A DNA stretch of 64,000 bases from Dietzia sp032248695 (GCF_032248695.1 NZ_JAVHXC010000005.1:62001-126000); one strand, 5' to 3'. Shown: positions 25,775-34,526, numbered from the stretch's first letter. Numbers and translations: made by a program. Notes: a model not told the origin generated them from the letters alone.

Positions 25775-26416
25775 ATGGACGAGGTGGGTTCGACGCCGGC
25801 CGGGACGGCGGACTCCGCGCGGGAGGGCGACGCCCCGCCGCGCTCGGCCGACGGCGACCTCTCCGCCCGCACACGCATCCGGTACGCCGCCCTCGAGCTG
25901 TACGCGGACCACGGCGAGGACCGGGTTTCGATGCGACGCGTCGCCGGCGAGGTCGGCGTGACCATCGGGCTGATCCAGCACCACTTCGGGACCAAGGAGG
26001 GACTGCGCCGCGCCGTGGACGACCTCGTCGTGGAGCACGTCGTCGACGCGCTGGCCACGGTCGACCTCGGCGGATCCCCCGCGGAGGTCGTCGCGGCCCG
26101 CGACGCCGCCGTCCGGGACGTGCTCGACCGCAACCCGGTGATCGTGAAGTACCTCAACCGCGCGCTCATCGAACCGGACGGCAGGGGCGCCCCGCTGCTC
26201 GCCTCGATCGTCGACCTCACCGCCAGGGAGGTCGACAGCCTCCGTCGGGGAGGGCACGCGTCCACCCGCGCATCGGACAAGGTGCAGGTGGTGCGCACCC
26301 TCATGGGTCAGGTCGGCGAGCTGTTCCTCGAACCGGTCGTGGCCGCGATCTGGGAGCGGATCGGGGGCGATACCGAGGATCGTCCGACCATCCGGATCAC
26401 GGTGGAGCAACGCTGA
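25775..26416 (+). CDS. TetR/AcrR-family transcriptional regulator
   Basis: A 213-residue protein with a 28-residue low-complexity N-terminus, then a TetR helix-turn-helix (about residues 30-80: TRIRYAALELYADHGEDRVSMRRVAGEVGVTIGLIQHHFGTKEGL). The C-terminal ligand domain is not recognisable at family level. ATG 25775 has GAGAGG with eight-base spacing; a GTG nine bases earlier is possible. It is divergent from an acyl-CoA dehydrogenase, with a palindromic operator between, so it probably represses both genes and is released by an acyl-CoA or related ligand. The ligand is unknown. Confidence 0.88.
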   Translation: MDEVGSTPAGTADSAREGDAPPRSADGDLSARTRIRYAALELYADHGEDRVSMRRVAGEVGVTIGLIQHHFGTKEGLRRAVDDLVVEHVVDALATVDLGGSPAEVVAARDAAVRDVLDRNPVIVKYLNRALIEPDGRGAPLLASIVDLTAREVDSLRRGGHASTRASDKVQVVRTLMGQVGELFLEPVVAAIWERIGGDTEDRPTIRITVEQR

Positions 26417-26512
26417 CCGACGGTGTGTCACTGCCGCGGTGAGGTCGCCCCCGGGTGGCGGTGGCCGGACGGCGCCGCGCGCATGCGTCGTGCGCGGGGG
26501 CATGACGGCGGC

Positions 26513-26518
26513 TACTCT
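26513..26518 (+). promoter_or_regulatory. Possible -10 element of secreted protease gene
   Basis: TACTCT matches TAnnnT and would give a leader of about 44 bases carrying GGAAGGA before the ATG at 26569. The 152-base gap after the TetR gene holds nothing else recognisable. Confidence 0.4.
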
Positions 26519-26568
26519 GTCGAGGGCGTAGACCCGGGCACTCCGCCGGGGGTGGGAAGGACACGCTC

Positions 26569-27279
26569 ATGAGGTTCACCCGTCTGGCGAAGATCGCCGC
26601 GACGGCCGTGATGGCCGGTGCCGCCACGTTGATGGCGCCCGCAGCAGCCCAGGCGGCGGTGCCCGTCGGTGGCGCGACCCCCGTGCTCGTCGGGGGAGTG
26701 GCGGGGTGCACCATCACCGCCGCCGGGTACGACGCCGGGGGCGCGCCCGTCGCGTTCACGGCCGCCCACTGCAGTGACCGCATCAACGCCCCGGTCATCC
26801 TCCGCGACAACCAGGGGGCCGGCGTCATCGGCACCGTGGCCACCCGCAACGAGATCCTCGACTACTCGGTCATCCGCCTGGACCCGGCCGTCGCCGTGCC
26901 CGTCCGGCAGGCCGGCGTCGTGGGCCGTGCCCCCGCACCGCAGTTCGGCGACGTCGTCTGCAAGGACGGGCTGTCCACCGGCCACACCTGCGGCATCACG
27001 TGGCAGCGCGAGGGTGACCGGTTCTGGAGCCACGCGTGCGCGGGCTACGGGGACTCCGGTGGGCCCATCACGCGCGACGGTCGTCTCGTGGGCCTGGTCT
27101 CGGGTGGCCACATGCCTCCGGCCGCCGGGCCGGCCGGGAGCCTCGGACCGATCCTCCCGTCCTGCCTGCACCCGGCCCAGTCGCCGTTCTTCCTGCCCGC
27201 GCTCGGCTACTCGTTCGACGCGATCGTCGCCGACGCCACCGCGCGTAACTGGCCCGGCCGCGGCTTCCAGATGGCCTGA
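26569..27279 (+). CDS. Secreted trypsin-like (S1 family) serine protease
   Basis: A 236-residue exported protein. The signal peptide is clear: basic MRFTRLAK, a hydrophobic stretch, and AQA-A cleavage near residue 30. The catalytic triad is readable as His67 (TAAHC), Asp98 (ILDYSVIRLD) and Ser163 (GYGDSGGP). Cysteines at 47/68, 131/141 and 157 onward suggest disulfides. No pro-domain is visible, so the mature protease is small (about 206 residues). It probably acts outside the cell; the target is unknown. It appears to be transcribed alone, with a terminator just after it. Confidence 0.92.
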   Translation: MRFTRLAKIAATAVMAGAATLMAPAAAQAAVPVGGATPVLVGGVAGCTITAAGYDAGGAPVAFTAAHCSDRINAPVILRDNQGAGVIGTVATRNEILDYSVIRLDPAVAVPVRQAGVVGRAPAPQFGDVVCKDGLSTGHTCGITWQREGDRFWSHACAGYGDSGGPITRDGRLVGLVSGGHMPPAAGPAGSLGPILPSCLHPAQSPFFLPALGYSFDAIVADATARNWPGRGFQMA

Positions 27280-27301
27280 CGGTCCCCCGACGCCGGACAC
27301 A

Positions 27302-27338
27302 GCGCAGCGCCCCCGCAGACTCTGCGGGGGCGCTGCGC
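27302..27338. terminator. Bidirectional hairpin terminator
   Basis: Complementary 18-base arms (27302-27319 and 27321-27338), in practice a 16-bp stem with a five-base loop, lie between the protease gene and the convergent acyl-CoA dehydrogenase gene. Confidence 0.8.
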
Positions 27339-27366
27339 CGTGTCGACTATGCGCGCGCTGCCGGGC

Positions 27367-28572
27367 TCACTTGAGCTCGGCGCTCGACAGGTCCAGGATG
27401 CGGCGCGCGATCACCAGCTGCTGGATCTGCTGGGTGCCCTCGAAGATGTCGAGGATCTTGGAGTCGCGCGACCACTTCTCCAGGAAGCTGCGCTCGGAGT
27501 AGCCGTAGGTCCCGGCCAGCTCGACGGCGCCCAGGGTCACGGCGGAGCCGGTGCGCCCGGCCTTGGCCTTGCACATCGACGCCTCCTTGGTGTTGGGCAT
27601 CTTGTTGTCGGCCATCCACGCCGCGCGCAGGGTGAGCAGGTAGGACGCCTCCCAGTCGGCCTCGAGCTCGAGGTACTTGGCGACGGCGGCGGGCTGGCTG
27701 GTGGCGGGCCGGTCGTAGTCGATCTCCATGCCGGCCTCCTCGAGGAGCGTGCGGATCTCCTCGAGCGCGGCGCGCGCGACGCCCACGGCCATGCCGGCGA
27801 CGAGCGGGCGGGTGTTGTCGAAGGTCTGCATGGCGCCGGCGAAGCCCTTGTCCACGCGGATCTCCGGGTCGCCGAGGAGGTTCTCCTTGGGGACGCGGCA
27901 ATCGGTGAACGTGATCTGGGCGGTGTCGGAGGCGCGGATGCCGAGCTTGTGCTCGAGTCGGTCGACGGAGACGCCGGGGTGGTCGCGCGGCACGACGAAC
28001 GACTTGATGGCGGCGCGGCCCTTGCTCTTGTCGAGCGTCGCCCACACGACGATGTGGTCGGCGCGGGCCCCGGAGGTGACGAAGATCTTCGTGCCGTTGA
28101 TCACGTACTCGTCACCGTCGAGGCGGGCGGTGGCCGACACGGCGGCGGAGTCGGAGCCGAAGTCGGGCTCGGTGATGGCCATGGAGGCCCACACGCGGCC
28201 GAACTTCTCCATCTGCTCGTCGTTGGCCACGGCGGCGATCGCGGAGTTGCCCAGGCCCTGGCGGGGGATGGACAGGGTGAGGCCGACGTCGCCCCAGCAG
28301 GTCTCGATGATGTTGAGCAGCGACTTCATGTTGCCGCCGTTGGACACGCCCTCGCGCTTGGGGGCGCCGCCGGAACCCATGGTGGCGCCGGAGGCGGCCT
28401 GGCCGGCGTCCTCCATGGCCTCCATCATGGCCTTGAGCGTGTCCAGCTCCACGGGGTACTCGTGCTCGGCGAGGTCGTACTTGCGGGAGACGGGCCGGAA
28501 GATCTGGGTGGCCACCTGGCGGGCCTGGTTCGCACCCGCCTGGAGCTTCTTGGGGAGTTCGAGGTTGATCAT
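27367..28572 (-). CDS. Acyl-CoA dehydrogenase, catalytically complete subunit
   Basis: A 401-residue acyl-CoA dehydrogenase with ITEPDFGSDSAAV, INGTKIFVTSG, and the C-terminal IFEGTQQIQQLVIARRIL, whose Glu in EGT is the canonical catalytic base position. It begins with MINLELPKK and has the central AHRLRV-type helix region replaced by KLGIRASDT. It lies 49 bases downstream of a second acyl-CoA dehydrogenase gene that lacks this Glu, so the two are probably one operon making a mixed enzyme. Substrate chain length or ring type is not visible. ATG 28572 is the natural start. Confidence 0.92.
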   Translation of the reverse strand: MINLELPKKLQAGANQARQVATQIFRPVSRKYDLAEHEYPVELDTLKAMMEAMEDAGQAASGATMGSGGAPKREGVSNGGNMKSLLNIIETCWGDVGLTLSIPRQGLGNSAIAAVANDEQMEKFGRVWASMAITEPDFGSDSAAVSATARLDGDEYVINGTKIFVTSGARADHIVVWATLDKSKGRAAIKSFVVPRDHPGVSVDRLEHKLGIRASDTAQITFTDCRVPKENLLGDPEIRVDKGFAGAMQTFDNTRPLVAGMAVGVARAALEEIRTLLEEAGMEIDYDRPATSQPAAVAKYLELEADWEASYLLTLRAAWMADNKMPNTKEASMCKAKAGRTGSAVTLGAVELAGTYGYSERSFLEKWSRDSKILDIFEGTQQIQQLVIARRILDLSSAELK

Positions 28573-28621
28573 CGCTGGGTGTCCTTGGTCCGGTTCGGGT
28601 GGGTGGCGGGGCGGCTGGTGG

Positions 28622-30031
28622 TCACAGGACCACCACGCCCTCGGCCACGCCCACGGCGCGCAGGTCGCGGTACCAGCGCTCGACGGGGTGCTCCTTGGTG
28701 AAGCCGTGGCCGCCGAGCAGCTGGACGCCGTCGAGGCCGATCTTCATGCCCTTGTCAGCGGCGATCTTGCGGGCCAGGGCGGCTTCGCGGGCGAAGGACA
28801 GGCCCTGCTCGGCGCGGGACGCGCCGCGCCAGGTGACCAGGCGCATGCCGTCGAGTTCGGTGGCCATGTCGGCGACGGCGAACGCGACCGCCTGCCGGTG
28901 CGCGATGGGCTCGCCGAACGCGTGGCGCTCCTTGACGTACGGGGTGACGTAGTCGAGGACGGCGTGCGAGGTGCCCACGGCGAGGGAGGCCCACCCCAGC
29001 CGCGACAGGCGGATGACGTCGGCGTAGGCGGCGGCGCGGTCCTCCGGTGGCACGTCCGACCCGCCGAGGATCGCGTCGGCGGGCACGGAGACGTCGGTGA
29101 GGACGATCCGTCCCAGACCGGCGGCGCGCAGTCCCATGGAGGGATCGGCCTCGACCACCAGGCCGTCGGTGTCGGATTCCACGACGAAGAAGGTGGGCGC
29201 GCCGTCGAGCGCGGCGGCGACGACGAAGAGTTCCGCGCTCCCGGCCGTCGGCACCATCGACTTGACGCCGTTGAGCGTGAAGCCCCCGGGGGTCCGGGTC
29301 GCGGTCGTCTTCAGCTCGAACGGGTCGAAGAGGGGCCGGGGCTCGGCCACGACGACGGCGGCGGCGGGGACCTTCTCGGAGGCGAACGCCGGCAGGTAGG
29401 ACTTCTGCTGGGTGTCGGATCCGAACTGCGTGAGCGTGGTGGCCACACCGGACGGGGCGAGGATCGGCAGGGCCAGGCCCATGTCGCCGTACGCGAGGGC
29501 CTCGGCGACGAGTGAGTTGGTCACCACGCCGCGTTCGGAGGCGATGCCCTCGAACTCCTCGGGCACGTTGAGCATGGTGGCGCCGATCTCGGCCGAGCGC
29601 TCGAGCAGCGAGGCGGGGGCCTCGGCGGCGGCGTCGGCGTCGTGGGCGGCCGGGCGGATGACCTCGGCGGCGAACTCGCGCACCGTCTGGGAGATCATCT
29701 GCTGGTCGTCGTCCAGCGTGAGGTCGAACAGGTCGGGCCGTGCCTCGGCGTCGGCGTCGGGCAGGCGCTTGGGGGCGCCGCCGCCGGAGACCTTCTTGAA
29801 CGACTTGGTCGCGGCACCGAGGGTCTTGAATCCGGTCTTGGTGGCCTCGTAGGTCACCCGGTCGACCTTCTGGCGCAGTCCGAAACGCTCGGCGAACTCC
29901 GACCCGGTGATCGTGGTGAGCGCGCGCATGGCGGCGCCGATCGCGTCGATGCGGGTGGGGTTCTTGCCCGGTGTCGAGGTCTCCGCGCGTCCTGTCGTGG
30001 ACGGGGTCGTGGGGTTCTTACTCATCATCAC
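28622..30031 (-). CDS. Acyl-CoA dehydrogenase-like subunit lacking the catalytic C-terminus
   Basis: A 469-residue protein. Residues about 1-95 are an extra N-terminal extension rich in Lys/Thr/Ser. An acyl-CoA dehydrogenase fold follows (LTLDDDQQMISQTVREFAAEVIRP, LPILAPSGVATTL, AFGEPIAHRQAVAF, LLGGHGFTKEHPVERWYRD). The protein ends at AEGVVVL, where active members carry a Y-E-G-T-type segment, so the catalytic Glu is missing. Paired mycobacterial FadE proteins form alpha2-beta2 enzymes with one inactive subunit, which this suggests. Three successive ATG codons (30031, 30028, 30025) make the exact start uncertain; the Shine-Dalgarno is weak. A palindrome lies upstream. Confidence 0.88.
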   Translation of the reverse strand: MMMSKNPTTPSTTGRAETSTPGKNPTRIDAIGAAMRALTTITGSEFAERFGLRQKVDRVTYEATKTGFKTLGAATKSFKKVSGGGAPKRLPDADAEARPDLFDLTLDDDQQMISQTVREFAAEVIRPAAHDADAAAEAPASLLERSAEIGATMLNVPEEFEGIASERGVVTNSLVAEALAYGDMGLALPILAPSGVATTLTQFGSDTQQKSYLPAFASEKVPAAAVVVAEPRPLFDPFELKTTATRTPGGFTLNGVKSMVPTAGSAELFVVAAALDGAPTFFVVESDTDGLVVEADPSMGLRAAGLGRIVLTDVSVPADAILGGSDVPPEDRAAAYADVIRLSRLGWASLAVGTSHAVLDYVTPYVKERHAFGEPIAHRQAVAFAVADMATELDGMRLVTWRGASRAEQGLSFAREAALARKIAADKGMKIGLDGVQLLGGHGFTKEHPVERWYRDLRAVGVAEGVVVL

Positions 30032-30075
30032 CAGCTGTTCTCGTGACGGACGGTGGACGGTGTGGTCGCCACCAC

Positions 30076-30091
30076 CTTACTTCGGAGTAAG
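30076..30091. promoter_or_regulatory. Palindromic operator-like site upstream of acyl-CoA dehydrogenase pair
   Basis: CTTACT-TCGG-AGTAAG is a six-base inverted repeat with a four-base centre, 45 bases upstream of the operon start. The TTACTnnnnAGTAA shape is typical of TetR-type operators. No cognate regulator adjoins it, so control would come from elsewhere. Confidence 0.5.
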
Positions 30092-30149
30092 TTCCGAGCG
30101 CCACACTTTCCCCCGGCGATCTCGTCGCCGCTGGTCGTGGGGGTCCTGA

Positions 30150-30959
30150 TCAGCCGCGGAGGAGTGCGACCGCCTGCTCGACGGCGCCGGGCCGGCCGGC
30201 GACGAACCAGTCGTAGCCGTTGACCTCGACGGTCGCACAGACGCCGCCGGCGCCCTCGACGAGCGCGCGGCCGGGCAGCCAGTCCCACTCCGGGCAGGAG
30301 TGCTGGCACCACACGGTGTGGATCCCGCAGGCGACCGAGGCCAGGTCGACCGATCCGGATCCGAGCATGCGGATGGTCGCGGCGCCGCGGCTCACGCGGT
30401 GGAACGGGTCGGCGAGGTCCGGGTCGGTGAGGAACGGGGGGTGGAGGTAGGTGGCGAGGCTGCCGACCTCGAGGGCGCCTGGGGTCAGCGGGGTCACGGG
30501 GACACCGTTGCGGCGGGTGGGGACGTCGCTGCCGCCGACGAAGGTCTCGCCGGTGACGGGGCGGTGGACGGCGCCGAGGAGGTGGTCGTCGGGTCCGCTG
30601 AGGGCGACGGCCGAACACCAGTAGTCCGAGCCGGAGACGAAGTTGTAGGTGCCGTCGACGGGGTCCACGACCCACCGGCGGTCGTGGCCGCCGGCGACGA
30701 GGGTGCCCTCCTCGCCGACGACGCCGTCGTCGGGGCGGTGGGTGGCCAGCAGGGCGGTGATGCGGCGTTCGGCCGCGTGATCGGCCTCGGTGACGACGTC
30801 GGAGACGGAGGTCTTGTGCCGGACGTCGAGCCCGTCCTCGCGCAGTCGGCGCGCCAGGGTCCCGGCGTCGACGACGAGGCGGGCGGCCAGGTCGACGTCG
30901 GACAGTCGCCCGGTGGACGCGTCGGGCAGGGGACGCGGGTGGCCGGTGTCGATGGACAT
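30150..30959 (-). CDS. hisN: Histidinol-phosphatase HisN / inositol monophosphatase family
   Basis: A 269-residue Mg2+-dependent phosphatase of the inositol monophosphatase family. Metal-binding motifs are visible as GEEG, DPVDGTYNF and the late WDW. In Corynebacterium the homologue next to prfB, ftsE, ftsX and smpB is the histidinol-phosphatase HisN (last-but-one step of histidine synthesis), and the same neighbourhood occurs here, which favours that role. An inositol-phosphate substrate remains possible. ATG 30959 has GCGGAGGA upstream. It is divergent from prfB. Confidence 0.85.
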   Translation of the reverse strand: MSIDTGHPRPLPDASTGRLSDVDLAARLVVDAGTLARRLREDGLDVRHKTSVSDVVTEADHAAERRITALLATHRPDDGVVGEEGTLVAGGHDRRWVVDPVDGTYNFVSGSDYWCSAVALSGPDDHLLGAVHRPVTGETFVGGSDVPTRRNGVPVTPLTPGALEVGSLATYLHPPFLTDPDLADPFHRVSRGAATIRMLGSGSVDLASVACGIHTVWCQHSCPEWDWLPGRALVEGAGGVCATVEVNGYDWFVAGRPGAVEQAVALLRG

Positions 30960-31110
30960 GCAGTTCCTCCGCTGGGGGGCGCGGCGCGCTGACCACGGGC
31001 GGCAGCGGGTCCGCGGCTCCCGACGCTACCCCCGGTGGGCGACGCCGGGTGGGGTGGCGGGTCACGCCCCGGTGACGGGCCGGCGAACGGTGGGAGGCGC
31101 GCGGGCCGCG

Positions 31111-31116
31111 TAGACT
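31111..31116 (+). promoter_or_regulatory. -10 element of prfB (leaderless)
   Basis: TAGACT ends eight bases before the GTG at 31125 and no Shine-Dalgarno is present, so transcription should begin at or next to the start codon. Confidence 0.6.
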
Positions 31117-31124
31117 CGGATCCC

Positions 31125-32231
31125 GTGCACCCTGAAGTCTCCGCCGACATCGCCGCCCTCGACGCGACCATGACCACCGTCGAGAAGGTCCTCGACATCG
31201 ACGAGCTCGCCCGCCGCGCCGACGAGCTCGAACAGATGGCCGCCGACCCCGACCTGTGGAACGACCAGGACCGGGCGCAGAAGGTCACCAGCGAGCTGTC
31301 CTACATCCAGGCGGACCTGCGCCGCTGCCGCGATCTGCGGCAGCGGATCGAGGACCTGCCGCTGATGTACGAACTCGCGGAGGAGGAGGGTGGCGACGCC
31401 GTCGAGGACGCGGACGCCGAGCGGGCGAGCCTGCGTGAGGACGTCGAGGCCATGGAGGTCAAGACGATGCTCAGCGGGGAGTACGACCAGCGTGAGGCCG
31501 TCGTGAACATCCGCGCGGGCGCCGGTGGCGTCGACGCGGCGGACTTCGCGGAGATGCTCATGCGCATGTACGTGCGCTGGGCGGAGAAGAACGGCCACAA
31601 GGTCGAGGTCTACGACACCTCGTACGCGGAGGAGGCGGGCATCAAGTCGGCCACCTTCGTCGTCAAGGACCCGTACATGTACGGCACCCTCTCGGTCGAG
31701 CAGGGGACGCACCGTCTGGTGCGCATCTCCCCGTTCGACAACCAGGGACGCCGCCAGACCTCGTTCGCCGAGGTCGAGGTCCTCCCGGTGGTGGAGACGG
31801 TCGACTCGATCGAGGTGCCCGAGAACGAGGTGCGGGTGGACGTGTACCGCTCGTCCGGCCCCGGCGGTCAGTCGGTCAACACCACGGACTCCGCCGTGCG
31901 CCTCACGCACATCCCCACCGGCATCGTCGTGACGTGTCAGAACGAGAAGTCGCAGCTGCAGAACAAGGTCGCCGCCATGAAGGTGCTGCAGGCCAAGCTG
32001 CTCGAGCGCAAGCGGCAGGAGGAGCGCGCCGCGATGGACGCGCTCGGCGCCGGCGGGAACGCCTCGTGGGGCAACCAGATGCGTTCCTACGTGCTGCACC
32101 CGTACCAGATGGTCAAGGACCTGCGGACCGAGTACGAGGTGAACAACCCGTCGGCGGTGCTCGACGGTGACATCGACGGGTTCATCGAGGCCGGCATCCG
32201 GTGGCGGATGCGGGAGGGGGCCGACGCCTAG
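31125..32231 (+). CDS. prfB: Peptide chain release factor 2 (RF2)
   Basis: A 368-residue class I release factor that recognises UAA and UGA stop codons. The stop-codon recognition tripeptide SPF is present (ISPFDNQGRRQ), and the catalytic GGQ is in SSGPGGQSVNTTDSAVR. The reading frame is continuous: the +1 programmed frameshift used by E. coli and many bacteria to autoregulate RF2 is absent. The start is GTG with a -10 box close upstream. The stop overlaps the next gene by one base (TAGTG), beginning a run of tightly packed genes towards ftsX and smpB. Confidence 0.96.
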   Translation: MHPEVSADIAALDATMTTVEKVLDIDELARRADELEQMAADPDLWNDQDRAQKVTSELSYIQADLRRCRDLRQRIEDLPLMYELAEEEGGDAVEDADAERASLREDVEAMEVKTMLSGEYDQREAVVNIRAGAGGVDAADFAEMLMRMYVRWAEKNGHKVEVYDTSYAEEAGIKSATFVVKDPYMYGTLSVEQGTHRLVRISPFDNQGRRQTSFAEVEVLPVVETVDSIEVPENEVRVDVYRSSGPGGQSVNTTDSAVRLTHIPTGIVVTCQNEKSQLQNKVAAMKVLQAKLLERKRQEERAAMDALGAGGNASWGNQMRSYVLHPYQMVKDLRTEYEVNNPSAVLDGDIDGFIEAGIRWRMREGADA

Positions 32232-33127
32232 TGAGGTTCGAGACCGACTTCAGCGGGATCGGGAGGTGGCTGAGCAACGAGGGGTTGGAGGTCGTCCTCC
32301 TCGTCCTCGGCGCGGCGCTCCTGACGAGGGTGATCGGCAAGATCGCCCGCATGTGGACCGGTCGCCTCGACGCCCGGCACGCCGGTGAGGAGCTGTGGTC
32401 CGAGGACGCCAAGCACCTGCACTCGCTCATCCAGGTCATCTCGTACGTGGCCGTGGGGGTGCTGTACATCCTCTTCGGCATCCAGATCCTGCTGCGGTTC
32501 GGTGTCAACCTCGTCACCCTCGTCGCGCCCGCCACCGTCCTCGGTGCGGCGCTGGGTTTCGGCGCGCAGAAGATCGTCCAGGATTTCCTCGCCGGGTTCT
32601 TCGTGCTGGCCGAGCGCCAGTACGGGTACGGCGACATCGTCGAGCTGACCACCGGTACCGGCGTGGCGGCGGGCACGGTCGAGGACGTCACGCTGCGGAT
32701 CACGCGACTGCGCACCCTCGACGGTGAGGCGGTGATCGTGCCCAACGGGCAGATCATCACGGCCGTCAACCAGTCGCAGGATTGGGCTCGCGCCATCATC
32801 GACGTGCCGGTGCCCAACAACGCGGACATGGACAAGGCGCACGAGGTCCTCGCCGAGGTGTGCCGCGACATCGTGGACGACGAGCGGGTGGGGGAGTACA
32901 TCCTCGACGAGCCCACGGTGATGGGGGTGCAGTCGATCCGGCTCGAGCAGACCGTCATCCGCCTGCTCGCCCGCACCCAGCCGGGTATGCAGTGGGAGGT
33001 CGGGCGCCGAATGCGCGCGGTCATCCTGCGCCGCTTCCGCCAGGCCGGGATCGTGCTGGAACCCGAGGCGCTCGCCGCGATCCGCGCGGGCATGCTGCGC
33101 CCGCAGACCGGAGAGGGGAGTGCCTGA
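32231..33127 (+). CDS. Small-conductance mechanosensitive channel (MscS family)
   Basis: A 298-residue membrane protein with an N-terminal helix, a second helix (YVAVGVLYILFGIQIL) and the Gly/Ala-rich pore helix typical of MscS (ATVLGAALGFGAQKIVQDFLAGFFVLAERQYGYGD). A beta domain follows, with the motif IVPNGQI. It should open under membrane tension to release solutes. GTG 32231 overlaps the prfB stop by one base. Position and size match Rv3104c, where it is an unstudied membrane protein between prfB and ftsE. The gating properties are not predictable. Confidence 0.9.
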   Translation: MRFETDFSGIGRWLSNEGLEVVLLVLGAALLTRVIGKIARMWTGRLDARHAGEELWSEDAKHLHSLIQVISYVAVGVLYILFGIQILLRFGVNLVTLVAPATVLGAALGFGAQKIVQDFLAGFFVLAERQYGYGDIVELTTGTGVAAGTVEDVTLRITRLRTLDGEAVIVPNGQIITAVNQSQDWARAIIDVPVPNNADMDKAHEVLAEVCRDIVDDERVGEYILDEPTVMGVQSIRLEQTVIRLLARTQPGMQWEVGRRMRAVILRRFRQAGIVLEPEALAAIRAGMLRPQTGEGSA

Positions 33128-33795
33128 TGTCGGACAAGCGTGAGGACGACACGACCCGCGGCGAGCCCGGCGGCAACGCCCCGGTCGCCGGCACCCCTGT
33201 CGAGGCGACCATTGGAACGGACGAGGCCACCGCGGGCAGGACCGACCCGCTGGGGCTGGTCGGCACCCCGCCTCCCGACGCGCCCTCCCGTCGCCCGCGC
33301 CCGAAACTGGTGAGCCTGCTCGGTGAGTTCTTCAGGATGTCGCGGACCACGGCGATCCTCCTCGGGGCGTTCGTCCTGGCCGGCGCGCTGTATCTGCTCG
33401 TCCGCGAGCAGCCCGTCGTGGCGTTCGGGCCACCCGCTCCGCCGGCGAGCAGCGAGCCGCCGGCCCCCGTCGAATCGTCGCCGCCCCCGAGCGGGACGCC
33501 GACGGAGGCCACGGGGACCACGGGGGTCACGCCCACCACGACGCCGGAGGTCACCGGTACCGAGGCGCCGGCGACCGCGACGACCGACCCGGACGGCGCG
33601 GCCACGACGAGTCCCGGCGCGGCGGGCCCGCGTGGGACGACGGGGACGCCGGCGCCCCAGCAGGAGCAGACGCAGCAACCGCAACAGCAGGCGCCCCGGG
33701 AGCAACCGCAGCAACAGTCCCAGCAGCAGTCGGGGCAGCAGTCGCCGGAGGCCGGCGCGACCTCCGTGCCCGACGGCGGCGCCCTGGAGGGCTGA
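33127..33795 (+). CDS. Single-pass membrane protein with Pro/Thr/Gln-rich tail
   Basis: A 222-residue protein: a cytosolic acidic/Pro-rich N-terminus (residues 1-70), one membrane helix (about 75-95, TTAILLGAFVLAGALYLLV), then an extracytoplasmic low-complexity tail rich in Pro, Thr and finally Gln (QQ repeats near 180-205). Its ATG overlaps the mscS-like stop by one base. A short Pro-rich membrane protein occupies the same place in mycobacteria (Rv3103c). It has no recognisable domain; a role near the FtsEX cell-wall machinery or the channel is only suggested by position. Confidence 0.82.
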   Translation: MSDKREDDTTRGEPGGNAPVAGTPVEATIGTDEATAGRTDPLGLVGTPPPDAPSRRPRPKLVSLLGEFFRMSRTTAILLGAFVLAGALYLLVREQPVVAFGPPAPPASSEPPAPVESSPPPSGTPTEATGTTGVTPTTTPEVTGTEAPATATTDPDGAATTSPGAAGPRGTTGTPAPQQEQTQQPQQQAPREQPQQQSQQQSGQQSPEAGATSVPDGGALEG

Positions 33796-33824
33796 GCCGC
33801 CACGTAATGGGAAGCGTGTGACGC

Positions 33825-33830
33825 TAGGCT
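33825..33830 (+). promoter_or_regulatory. -10 element of ftsE (leaderless)
   Basis: TAGGCT ends six bases before the GTG at 33837, with no Shine-Dalgarno, so ftsE has a promoter of its own separate from the prfB unit. Confidence 0.6.
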
Positions 33831-33836
33831 ACTGGT

Positions 33837-34526
33837 GTGATCAGTGCCTCCCATGTGACCAAGTCGTACGCGGCGGCCGCGCGTCCGGCTCTGTCCGACG
33901 TGAGCGTGGAGATCGCCGAGGGCGAGTTCGCCTTCCTCATCGGCGCCTCCGGCTCGGGCAAGTCGACCTTCCTGCGCCTGCTGCTCAGGGAGGACCGCCC
34001 GGACTCGGGTCGGCTCGTCGTGGCGGGGCACGACCTCACACGCATGAAGAGCTCGGACGTGCCGGGACTGCGGCGTTCCCTCGGGTGCGTGTTCCAGGAC
34101 TTCCGCCTCCTGCCGGGCAAGTCGGTAGCGGAGAACGTGGCCTTCGCGTTGCAGGTCATCGGCAAGTCCCGCCGGACCATCAGCGCCGTGGTCCCGGAGA
34201 CCCTCGACATGGTGGGGCTGGGCAACAAGGCGGACCGGCGACCGCACGAGTTGTCGGGCGGAGAGCAGCAACGCGTCGCCATCGCGCGGGCGTTCGTCAA
34301 CCGTCCGGTCCTGCTTCTCGCGGACGAGCCCACGGGAAACCTCGACCCGGAGACCAGTGAGGACATCATGCTGCTGCTGGACCGGATCAACCGGACGGGG
34401 ACGACGGTGCTCATGGCCACTCACGACCGGCACATCGTGGACCGGTCGCGCCGCCGTGTCGTGGAGCTCGTCGACGGCGCGGTCGTGCGCGACGACGCGC
34501 GGGGGACGTACGGGGTGGATCGCTGA
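33837..34526 (+). CDS. ftsE: Cell division ATP-binding protein FtsE
   Basis: A 229-residue ABC ATPase. Walker A is GASGSGKST, the signature motif is LSGGEQQR, Walker B is LLLADEPTGNLD and the switch histidine is in ATHD. FtsE pairs with FtsX; in mycobacteria FtsEX regulates the peptidoglycan hydrolase RipC at division sites. The start is GTG with a -10 box six bases upstream. Its stop overlaps the ftsX start by one base (TGATG). Confidence 0.96.
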   Translation: MISASHVTKSYAAAARPALSDVSVEIAEGEFAFLIGASGSGKSTFLRLLLREDRPDSGRLVVAGHDLTRMKSSDVPGLRRSLGCVFQDFRLLPGKSVAENVAFALQVIGKSRRTISAVVPETLDMVGLGNKADRRPHELSGGEQQRVAIARAFVNRPVLLLADEPTGNLDPETSEDIMLLLDRINRTGTTVLMATHDRHIVDRSRRRVVELVDGAVVRDDARGTYGVDR

